A model generated the notes under the pieces. The model ran no database searches, was not told the origin of the DNA, and saw only the letters and a list, made by a program, of their open reading frames with translations. Position numbers and translations under genes: made by a program. Below are positions 1 through 6,856 of a stretch of 10,226 bases of DNA, piece after piece (position 1 is the first letter of the stretch; every line of letters begins with the position of its first letter). Source of the DNA: Sphingobium sp. Its GTDB lineage: Bacteria > Pseudomonadota > Alphaproteobacteria > Sphingomonadales > Sphingomonadaceae. Where the stretch lies: contig JAGVJS010000282.1 of the NCBI GenBank assembly GCA_020051025.1, positions 1 to 10,226 on the forward strand, given 5' to 3'.

Positions 1-96
1 GAGCGCGCCACCCGGTCCGGCCGGGGCACCGGCGACCTGCTGGTGCGCCACGAACTGCTGGCAATCGCGCGGCAGGCGGCACGAGAGCGGGCTTGA
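1..96 (+). CDS. 3' end of an unrecognised gene (31 residues)
   Basis: Reading from base 1, the frame is open for 31 codons and closes with TGA at 94-96. The visible tail is rich in arginine and alanine and ends in what looks like an amphipathic helix ([15 protein letters not shown]). Codon use is GC-rich at third positions, as in the neighbours, which supports it being coding. It lies 43 bases upstream of msrB on the same strand and could be co-transcribed with it. Too little is present to assign a family, and I do not recognise it. Confidence 0.55.
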   Translation, partial: ERATRSGRGTGDLLVRHELLAIARQAARERA

Positions 97-139
97 ACCA
101 GCTCTTGAACCACCTGTCAGACAGGGCCATATTGCCGCC

Positions 140-541
140 ATGGACAAGCTGACCCTGAGCGAAGCCGAATGGCGCGACCGCCTTTCCCCCGAACAATATC
201 ATGTGCTGCGCGAAGCCGGCACCGAACGGGCCTTCACCGGCAAATATAACAGCAACAAGGCCGACGGCGTCTATTATTGCGCCGGTTGCGGCGCCGAACT
301 GTTCGATGCCGAGGAAAAATATGACAGCGGGTCGGGCTGGCCCAGCTTCACCGCCCCGGTCGATATCGACGCGGTCGAGGAGATTCGCGATGCCAGCCAT
401 GGCATGATCCGTACCGAGGTTCGCTGCGCCACCTGCGAGGGGCATCTGGGCCATGTTTTCCCGGACGGTCCGGGCGTCAACGGCCTGCGCTATTGCATGA
501 ACAGCGCCGGGCTGGACTTCAAGCCGCGCGACGAAGCGTAA
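140..541 (+). CDS. msrB: Peptide-methionine (R)-S-oxide reductase MsrB
   Basis: This 133-residue protein reduces methionine-R-sulfoxide in oxidised proteins, normally using thioredoxin as electron donor, and acts in the cytosol as it has no signal peptide. It is a single complete SelR/MsrB domain of usual length. The two zinc-binding CxxC pairs are C47/C50 and C96/C99. The GWPSF motif is at 66-70, HLGHVF at 102-107, and the catalytic cysteine is C119 in RYCMNSAGL. The segment before GWPSF reads YDSGSG, with Ser65 where E. coli MsrB has cysteine (SGCGWPSF). The usual resolving cysteine therefore appears absent, as in many family members. The start at 140 keeps the conserved N-terminus, but no strong Shine-Dalgarno is seen. 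The upstream gene ends 43 bases earlier. Confidence 0.96.
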   Translation: MDKLTLSEAEWRDRLSPEQYHVLREAGTERAFTGKYNSNKADGVYYCAGCGAELFDAEEKYDSGSGWPSFTAPVDIDAVEEIRDASHGMIRTEVRCATCEGHLGHVFPDGPGVNGLRYCMNSAGLDFKPRDEA

Positions 542-546
542 TCACA

Positions 547-628
547 CCCTCCGTTCGTTTAGAGCGTAGTCGAGAAACGAAGCCATGGCGTTTGCCGCTT
601 CTCGACCCTGCTCGAAGCGAACGGAGGG
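547..628. repeat. REP-like imperfect palindrome, sphingomonad type
   Basis: Two 30-base arms, 547-576 and 599-628, are inverted copies matching at 25 of 30 positions around a 22-base centre. The outer ends (CCCTCCGTTCG) and inner ends (GTCGAGAA) match perfectly, and the five mismatches fall in the middle of the arms. The element starts five bases after the msrB stop codon. From memory, near-identical palindromes built on CGTTCGTTTCGAGC and GTCGAGAA recur between genes in sphingomonad genomes, and I infer it is a REP/BIME-type dispersed repeat. As RNA it would fold into a long hairpin that could end or stabilise msrB mRNA, but no T-run follows. Confidence 0.72.
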
Positions 629-795
629 GTGGTTTCCCACACGTTTTCCCCACCGCCTGCATCATGCCTGCAAAGGCGCTGTTCATCCCCGGTAAAGCGC
701 CATTCACCTTGGACGGCGCGACGGTCTTTTTCCGCGTCGGTTGCATGATTTGCGCTGGCCGGGGCCGGGATTAGCGCGTATCCGGGGCGGCACAA
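629..795. other. Intergenic region upstream of the PBP gene
   Basis: These 167 bases between the REP-like palindrome and the penicillin-binding protein gene hold no convincing gene. A weak inverted pair, GGCGCT at 675-680 and AGCGCC at 696-701, is present without a T-run. The promoter of the downstream gene should lie here, but I see no confident -35/-10 pair. A G-rich stretch (GGGGCGG, 784-790) sits five bases before the ATG at 796 and may serve as ribosome binding site. Confidence 0.5.
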
Positions 796-2910
796 ATGGC
801 AGGATCAGGCAAGAAGAAGAGCGCGCCGCGTGGCCGCGCGAAGACATGGGCGCTGCGCGGGCTGAAGATCGGCCTTGCCGCGGCGGTCGCGGGCTTATTG
901 GCGGTGGTGATCGCGGTGGTGATCGCGATGCAGTCGCTGCCCGATTATGACAGCCTGAAATCCTCTCCCAACGGCCAGATGATCCGCGTCCACGCCGCCG
1001 ACGGCAGCGTGATCGTCTCCCTCGGCCCGAGCTTTGGCCAATGGCTCAGTTATGACCAGATTCCCGAAGTCATGGTCGACGCCATGGTGTCGACCGAGGA
1101 TCGCCGCTTCTACCTGCATCCCGGCGTCGATCCGATCGGCATGGCGCGCGCCGCCTGGGTCGCAGTCGAACGGCGCGGCACCGGCCGTCGCTGGCAGGGT
1201 GCATCGACCATCACCCAACAGGTGACGCGCAACATCTTCCTCAACAATAGCTATAGTTTCGGCCGCAAGATCCGCGAAATGGTGCTGGCGCTGGCGCTGG
1301 AGCGCAAATTTTCCAAGCGGCAGATCCTCGAACTTTACCTGAACAAGGTCTATTTCGGCGGCGGCGCCTATGGCATCGACGCGGCCAGCCGCAAATTTTT
1401 CGGCCATCCCGCCACCGCGCTCGACCTGCCCGAAGCCGCGATCATCGCCGGCCTGGTGAAGGCGCCGTCCAGCTACTCCCCCACCGCCGATGCCGATGCC
1501 GCGATCGGCCGCGCCGGGGTGGTGCTGGACCTGATGCAGGAAAATGACGCCATTTCCGCGTCGCAGCGCGCCGCCGCCGACCTGTCCAGCGTGAAGATGG
1601 CGCCCGAACCGCCACAGAACAGCGTGCGTTACTTCACCGACTGGGCGCTGCCGCAGCTCGACCTGCTGATCGACGAGCCGAACGAGCCGCTCGAAGTCTA
1701 TACCACCATCGACCTCGGCATGCAGAATGCGGCGACCGCCGCGATCAAGGCCAATGTGCCCGACGGCACGCAGGGCGCGCTGGTTAGCCTGGACCGCGAC
1801 GGCGCGGTGCGGGCGATGGTCGGCGGCCTCGATTATGTGACGTCCAACTATAATCGCGCCACCACCGCGACGCGCCAGCCCGGTTCGGCGTGGAAGATCT
1901 TCGTCTATATGGCGGCGCTGGAGGCCGGCTATACGCCCGACACCGGCGTGACCGACGAGCCGGTGACGATCAACGGCTGGTCCCCACGCAACGCCAATGG
2001 CCGTTTCGCCGGCGATATCGACGTGCGCACCGCCTTTGCCTATTCGATCAACACAGTCGCGGCCAAACTAGGCGTGGAGGTCGGCTTTCCGACCGTCGCC
2101 GACATGGCCCGCCGCTTCGGCGTCACGACGCCGGTCAACACCCATCCCTCGATGGTGCTGGGCACGTCCGACGTGCGGCTGATCGACATGACCCGTGCCG
2201 CCGCCTCGATCGCGCGCAAGGGCATTGCCGTGACGCCCTATGGCATAACCAAGGTGACGACGGCGGATGGCCGGATGCTCTACCAGCATCAGGACGATAC
2301 CAGCCGCGTGCTGGTCGCCCCTTGGGTCGCGGCCGGCATGACCGACCTGATGCAGACGGCGGTGTCGACAGGCACCGGCAAGGCGGCGCAGATCGGTCGC
2401 CCGGTGGCGGGCAAGACCGGCACCACGAGCAGTAATAAGGATGGCTATTTCCTGGGCTTTTCCAGCGGCATCACCACAGGCGTGTGGATGGGCCGCGACG
2501 ATGCCAAGACCGTTGGCGGGCTACAGGGCGGCCGCGCGCCTGCACGGGCCTTTGCCGACTATATGAAGGTCGCCGTGGCCAAGCGCCCGGTGGAGCAGTT
2601 CGAAACCCAGGTCACGCTGCCCGAATGGCAGCTGGAGCCGGATGAAGAGGCCTATTATGGCAGTCCGGACAATGGCGCGGGCGCCGTCGATAGCGGCATG
2701 ATGGTCGATGAAAATGGTCTGCCGATCCAGCGGCAGCGGCCTTCATCCTCTGCCAATGATGATGGCGATGATCAGCAGATGGAGGTCGATCCCGAGGATC
2801 GTCCGTCGCCGCCGCGTATCGACCAGCAATGGATCGACAATGTGCTGGGGCGCGATCGTCAGCGCCAGCAACAGCAGCAGCCTTCGACCCGGCCGTCCAC
2901 CAACCCCTGA
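796..2910 (+). CDS. Class A penicillin-binding protein (GT51 transglycosylase / transpeptidase)
   Basis: This 704-residue bifunctional peptidoglycan synthase polymerises lipid II and cross-links stem peptides in the periplasm. A basic N-terminus (1-25) precedes one membrane anchor (about 26-45). The GT51 domain follows: EDRRFYxHxG with catalytic Glu101, then GASTITQQ, RKIREM and KRQILELYLN. The transpeptidase domain shows all three motifs: SxxK at S364-K367 (QPGSAWK), SxN at S417-N419 and KTGT at 540-543. The roughly 850-residue PBP1A of enterics has an OB-like insert that is not apparent here. The last 100 or so residues are acidic then glutamine- and proline-rich (DRQRQQQQQ) and look disordered. 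It could be called PBP1A or a related class A enzyme, so I give no symbol. It converges with the small secreted-protein gene. Confidence 0.95.
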   Translation: MAGSGKKKSAPRGRAKTWALRGLKIGLAAAVAGLLAVVIAVVIAMQSLPDYDSLKSSPNGQMIRVHAADGSVIVSLGPSFGQWLSYDQIPEVMVDAMVSTEDRRFYLHPGVDPIGMARAAWVAVERRGTGRRWQGASTITQQVTRNIFLNNSYSFGRKIREMVLALALERKFSKRQILELYLNKVYFGGGAYGIDAASRKFFGHPATALDLPEAAIIAGLVKAPSSYSPTADADAAIGRAGVVLDLMQENDAISASQRAAADLSSVKMAPEPPQNSVRYFTDWALPQLDLLIDEPNEPLEVYTTIDLGMQNAATAAIKANVPDGTQGALVSLDRDGAVRAMVGGLDYVTSNYNRATTATRQPGSAWKIFVYMAALEAGYTPDTGVTDEPVTINGWSPRNANGRFAGDIDVRTAFAYSINTVAAKLGVEVGFPTVADMARRFGVTTPVNTHPSMVLGTSDVRLIDMTRAAASIARKGIAVTPYGITKVTTADGRMLYQHQDDTSRVLVAPWVAAGMTDLMQTAVSTGTGKAAQIGRPVAGKTGTTSSNKDGYFLGFSSGITTGVWMGRDDAKTVGGLQGGRAPARAFADYMKVAVAKRPVEQFETQVTLPEWQLEPDEEAYYGSPDNGAGAVDSGMMVDENGLPIQRQRPSSSANDDGDDQQMEVDPEDRPSPPRIDQQWIDNVLGRDRQRQQQQQPSTRPSTNP

Positions 2911-2912
2911 TC

Positions 2913-2954
2913 GGCCCGGCTGGACCGATAGGGAAGGGGATGGAAAGCCGGGCC
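2913..2954. terminator. Possible bidirectional hairpin between convergent genes
   Basis: GGCCCGGC (2913-2920) and GCCGGGCC (2947-2954) are perfect 8-bp inverted arms with a 26-base loop, placed just after the PBP stop and just before the end of the convergent small gene. There is no T-run on either side, so intrinsic termination is uncertain. Confidence 0.3.
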
Positions 2955-2965
2955 TGCGCAGCGCA

Positions 2966-3229
2966 TCAGCGGCGGGCCAGTTGAACGGCGGGCTTGCTGT
3001 GGTTGATGGTCAGGCCGTTCTGCGCCCATTCGTTCTTCGAGCGGCACTGCGTCATCGGAACGATGGTGCTGGGCAGCGTTTGCTGGATGCAATAGCGGTC
3101 GGCCTTCGCGTCATAACGTACCTTGGCGGTGCCGATGCCGCCCTGTTCCTGGGCGAAGGCGGGGGTGGCTGCGGCCGAAACGGCGACGGTGGCAGCGACG
3201 ATGGCGGCGGCGAAAGCGATGGTCTTCAT
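2966..3229 (-). CDS. Small secreted two-cysteine protein, function unknown
   Basis: The product is 87 residues. A classic signal peptide covers about residues 1-26: MKT, a long alanine/valine core, then AFA before Gln27. The mature part is about 61 residues with only two cysteines, C47 (RYCIQ) and C62 (QCRSKNEW), 15 apart, which could form one disulfide in the periplasm. I chose the ATG at 3229 because GGAAGGA lies about eight bases upstream and the signal peptide then begins cleanly; an in-frame ATG 48 bases further out lacks both. The YC...C-x(4)-W pattern resembles short secreted proteins common in sphingomonads with a 'YC...GSRI...C...EW' core, recalled rather than searched. No enzyme motif is visible. 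Confidence 0.8.
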   Translation of the reverse strand: MKTIAFAAAIVAATVAVSAAATPAFAQEQGGIGTAKVRYDAKADRYCIQQTLPSTIVPMTQCRSKNEWAQNGLTINHSKPAVQLARR

Positions 3230-3258
3230 GGTCTTGGTCCTTCCCTGAAATGTCTGTG

Positions 3259-3277
3259 ATGATCCGTCGTGGATCAT
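3259..3277 (-). promoter_or_regulatory. Small hairpin in the leader of the secreted-protein gene
   Basis: ATGATCC (3259-3265) and GGATCAT (3271-3277) are perfect 7-bp arms around a 5-base loop, about 30 bases upstream of the start at 3229. If transcribed, the hairpin lies in the 5' leader and just outside the ribosome binding site. It could also be a protein-binding site. Confidence 0.35.
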
Positions 3278-3439
3278 GCCAACGACATTGCAGGGGCCGT
3301 GCCAGTTTTCGAAAAACCACGAAAATCAAGGATTCTGGTACGCGCTCGCCATTTTATGTTTGGAATATTTCCAACTATGTGGCGCAAAACCCCGATAAGT
3401 AAGGGTCAGTTCATCTCCATTGCAGAAAGGAACGATCCT
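3278..3439. other. AT-richer intergenic stretch with short palindromes
   Basis: No gene is seen here. The stretch is clearly richer in A/T than its surroundings. It contains TTTTCGAAAA (3306-3315) and TTGGAA-TAT-TTCCAA (3360-3374), both perfect palindromes. It should carry the promoter of the minus-strand secreted-protein gene and the 3' end of the protease transcript. AAGGA/TCCTT (3427-3431, 3436-3440) makes a very small hairpin at the protease stop codon. Confidence 0.4.
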
Positions 3440-4456
3440 TCAGCCCCTGGCCCGCTCGTTGACCGCCCAGCGAGTCGGCTGCGCCGCACTGGCATCGGGT
3501 AAGAGGAAGTCCACCTTGCCCCGGCCGAAGTCGATCGCCACCCGGTCGAACAGCTTGAGGGCGCTGATCCCTAACAATAGCGCCGGCTTGTCCTGCAAAC
3601 CCAATTCGGCAAAGGGGCTGGCGTCGGCGAACAGCACCGGCACGTCCACGAGGTTGACGCGCCCCATCCGTACCGCCTTGATCCGCCCGACCTGCCCCGT
3701 CAACATGCCGCCGGTCACGCTGGTCAGCGTCGCCTCCAGCATGGCGGGCGCACGCTTCTTCGCCAGCAACTTGTCGCGCAGCGCCAGATTGCCGATGCTG
3801 AACACGCTGCCGGTATCCAGCATGATGTTGACCCGCATGCCGTTCACTTCGGAATCGAGCAGGATCAACTGGCCGCGCTTGCGCCGCGCTTCCACCACGA
3901 TCATATCGCGATCGACCGACAGGCGCCGATTGGCGCCGCTGCTGGCGATCTCCATCCGCCCGGTGCGAAAGTTGAGCGTCACCCGCTTGGCATGCAGGCT
4001 GTCCAGCCCCAGCAGGCCGGGCGCGCCCAGATTTTCGCCCTCCAGCACCGGCGCCTCGATATCGTCGATCGTGCCCGCGCCAAAGCCCAGTCTCGGCACC
4101 GCGACCGTTTGCGCTTCCGACCGGCCGGTCATGCTCAGGATCGTGACATTGGCGCGCGGCGGCAGCGCGAGCCTCTGGGCGAGGTCGCGGGCGATCACCG
4201 TGCGCTGTGATCCGGTGTCGATGATGAAGTTCCACGGCCCCTTGCCGTCGATCGAAATGGGGATGGTGACACGATCGTCCAGTTGTGGACCGGTCTGCAC
4301 AATGGCGGGTGGCACATCCGGGTCAAGCGAAGGCTGGCTCGCTGCCGGCACCGGACCTGCCTGATCCCACGCCGCCTGCAAAGGAGCACCGATCGCCAGC
4401 CCGATTCCGAGCAGGACCGCCGAGGAGACCGCCAGAAACACCGGGCGCCGTCCCAT
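3440..4456 (-). CDS. Periplasmic retropepsin-like aspartic protease with two DTGS motifs
   Basis: This 338-residue protein begins with a signal peptide or anchor (about residues 5-29) and a proline-rich linker. Two similar aspartic-protease-like halves follow. Half one has FIIDTGSQRTVIA (D80) and a hydrophobic-glycine motif GLLGLDSL (147-154). Half two has IMLDTGSVFSIGN (D214) and LLLGISALKLFD (293-304). Retropepsins normally act as homodimers with one DTG per chain, so this chain could supply both catalytic aspartates and work as a pseudodimer. The start at 4456 has GGAAGGA seven bases upstream and gives a clean signal peptide. The same frame stays open far upstream across the antisense of rho, which is not coding. 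The gene diverges from rho. Substrate is unknown; both halves keep the DTGS sequence. Confidence 0.85.
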   Translation of the reverse strand: MGRRPVFLAVSSAVLLGIGLAIGAPLQAAWDQAGPVPAASQPSLDPDVPPAIVQTGPQLDDRVTIPISIDGKGPWNFIIDTGSQRTVIARDLAQRLALPPRANVTILSMTGRSEAQTVAVPRLGFGAGTIDDIEAPVLEGENLGAPGLLGLDSLHAKRVTLNFRTGRMEIASSGANRRLSVDRDMIVVEARRKRGQLILLDSEVNGMRVNIMLDTGSVFSIGNLALRDKLLAKKRAPAMLEATLTSVTGGMLTGQVGRIKAVRMGRVNLVDVPVLFADASPFAELGLQDKPALLLGISALKLFDRVAIDFGRGKVDFLLPDASAAQPTRWAVNERARG

Positions 4457-4483
4457 ATCCTCATCCTTCCATTTTATGCTGCT

Positions 4484-4492
4484 CTTATACCA
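4484..4492 (-). promoter_or_regulatory. Candidate extended -10 promoter for the aspartic protease gene
   Basis: On the minus strand the sequence reads TGG-TATAAG (4492 to 4484), an extended -10 element (TGnTATAAT-like) about 28 bases before the start codon. It would give a leader of roughly 20 bases. There is no good -35, as expected for extended -10 promoters. Confidence 0.4.
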
Positions 4493-4581
4493 TGAATGTC
4501 CATCGTCGCGCCAGCGCCACAACCCGACCCGCATCGGCGCCCAAAAGGCGATTTTCCGCTGCTGCCAACGTCTGTCCTGCC

Positions 4582-4610
4582 TTGACTTGATCCCGGTCGA
4601 ATCGTTAAAC
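4582..4610 (+). promoter_or_regulatory. Candidate sigma-70-type promoter for rho
   Basis: TTGACT (4582-4587) and TTAAAC (4605-4610) are separated by 17 bases. The -35 is close to consensus and the -10 is weak. A transcript from here would have a leader of about 100 bases before the rho start codon. Confidence 0.4.
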
Positions 4611-4623
4611 GCCAGACAATTCA

Positions 4624-4720
4624 TCCCGCCCGTCCGGAGCGGGACTCGGTCGGCATCCTTTCCGGCCTCCTTCCTTCCTTTTCCGGCCTTCAGATCACTC
4701 TCTCCATCGGACCGATTCGC
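4624..4720 (+). promoter_or_regulatory. rho 5' leader: hairpin, pyrimidine-rich tract, palindrome at the start
   Basis: TCCCGC (4624-4629) and GCGGGA (4639-4644) form a 6-bp hairpin. Bases 4654-4705 are 43 of 52 pyrimidines with only five G, and contain a 10-bp direct repeat TTTCCGGCCT at 4659-4668 and 4680-4689, 21 bases apart. ATCGG-A-CCGAT (4706-4716) is a perfect palindrome ending four bases before the ATG, where no strong Shine-Dalgarno is seen. C-rich, G-poor RNA is the known preference of Rho loading sites and rho is autoregulated in E. coli, so I infer a leader for feedback control. Confidence 0.4.
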
Positions 4721-5977
<1,257 letters not shown>

Positions 5978-5983
5978 GGGACA

Positions 5984-6004
5984 GGGCGATCGCACCGGTC
6001 GCCC
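5984..6004 (+). repeat. Hairpin directly after the rho stop codon
   Basis: GGGCGA (5984-5989) and TCGCCC (5999-6004) form a 6-bp stem, extendable by two CG pairs past a mismatch. No T-run follows. It sits between the rho stop codon and the true terminator and may protect the mRNA 3' end. Confidence 0.35.
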
Positions 6005-6033
6005 CATCGACCCACCGCATATTTTGCCGTCAG

Positions 6034-6067
6034 AGCCGGGCCATGTATATGGTCCGGCTTTCTTCTT
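6034..6067 (+). terminator. Intrinsic terminator of rho
   Basis: AGCCGGGCCAT (6034-6044) and ATGGTCCGGCT (6049-6059) make an 11-bp stem with a single G-T wobble and a 4-base loop. TTTCTTCTT follows at once. GC-rich stem plus T-rich tail is the standard Rho-independent form, and it is the best terminator in the window. Confidence 0.88.
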
Positions 6068-6099
6068 AGCTTTTCAAACAGGGACGTCAGCAGGCCGCC

Positions 6100-6822
6100 A
6101 TGTTCGACCTTCTCGCCACCGCCGCTTCGGCTGCTCAGGGGATCGGCTCACCCGCCGATATCTGGCAGCATATCATCAACGATTTCAGTAATATCACGTC
6201 ACCGTCAGCCCTGTCCGCCTTCGTTCAGGTGCTGATGATCGACGTGCTGCTGGCCGGCGACAACGCCATCGTCGTCGGCGCGTTGGCGGCGGGGTTACCC
6301 TCCGATCAGCGCAAGAAGGTGATCCTGATCGGTATCATCGCAGCACTGGTGCTGCGCATCGCCTTCGCGCTGGTGGTCAGCCAGTTGATGCAGATTGTCG
6401 GCCTGATCCTGGCCGGCGGGCTGCTGCTGCTGTGGGTCAGCTGGAAGATGTGGCGCGAACTGCATCCGCCGCGGGGCGCCGACACGCCCGACGATCCGAG
6501 CGACGATGATGTGTCTGGTCTGCGCCCGGCCAAGAGCTTTGCCGCCGCCGCCTGGGCCGTCGCTGTCGCCGACGTGTCGATGAGCCTGGACAATGTGCTG
6601 GCGGTGGCCGGCGCGGCCCGCGATCATCCCGGCATCCTGATGATCGGCCTCGTCCTGTCGGTCGCGCTGATGGGCATCGCCGCCAATGTCATCGCCCATT
6701 ATATCGAGCGTTTCCGCTGGATCGCCTATGTCGGTCTGGCCGTGATCCTCTATGTCGCCGTCAAGATGATCTATGACGGTTTCGTCGACCGGCAGGTCGG
6801 CATATTGACGCTGTTCAGCTAA
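6100..6822 (+). CDS. TerC/YjbE-family integral membrane protein, probable metal-ion exporter
   Basis: This 240-residue polytopic inner-membrane protein has about six or seven hydrophobic segments, roughly 38-64, 73-93, 97-117, 147-171, 177-200 and 207-228. Two internally similar signatures mark the TerC family: DVLLAGDNAIVVG (48-60, with D48, D54, N55) and ADVSMSLDNVLAVAG (157-171, with D158, D164, N165). These acidic and asparagine residues are thought to coordinate metal, and characterised members export manganese. Length and layout fit the short YjbE-type branch. A cytosolic or periplasmic loop at 127-138 is strikingly acidic (DTPDDPSDDD). The gene begins 33 bases after the rho terminator and converges with the PhyH-like gene 18 bases later. 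No yybP-ykoY riboswitch is seen upstream. Family placement is sure, the ion is not. Confidence 0.9.
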   Translation: MFDLLATAASAAQGIGSPADIWQHIINDFSNITSPSALSAFVQVLMIDVLLAGDNAIVVGALAAGLPSDQRKKVILIGIIAALVLRIAFALVVSQLMQIVGLILAGGLLLLWVSWKMWRELHPPRGADTPDDPSDDDVSGLRPAKSFAAAAWAVAVADVSMSLDNVLAVAGAARDHPGILMIGLVLSVALMGIAANVIAHYIERFRWIAYVGLAVILYVAVKMIYDGFVDRQVGILTLFS

Positions 6823-6828
6823 ACATGC

Positions 6829-6856
6829 GCCGGCGGGCGTTTATTCGTCCGCCGGC
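6829..6856. terminator. Hairpin between the convergent TerC-like and PhyH-like genes
   Basis: GCCGGCGGGCG (6829-6839) and CGTCCGCCGGC (6846-6856) form an 11-bp stem with one wobble and a 6-base T/A-rich loop. It fills the 18-base gap and runs into the last codons of the minus-strand gene. T-runs are poor on both sides, so it may act as a shared bidirectional terminator or only as a 3'-end stabiliser. Confidence 0.5.

Noticed and set aside
493..774. Possible small gene spanning the msrB end and the REP-like palindrome.
   Set aside because: It overlaps msrB, reads through the palindrome and has no recognisable features or ribosome binding site.
2850..2890. CAG-type tandem repeat at the end of the PBP gene.
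   Set aside because: It is a short run of glutamine codons in a disordered tail, with no clear periodic repeat beyond that.
3230..3277. Longer N-terminus for the small secreted protein from the ATG at 3277.
   Set aside because: It would put 16 polar residues before the signal peptide and has no ribosome binding site, unlike the ATG at 3229.
5978..6099. yybP-ykoY manganese riboswitch ahead of the TerC-like gene.
   Set aside because: Such riboswitches often precede this family, but the space holds only the rho 3' hairpins and terminator, leaving 32 bases.
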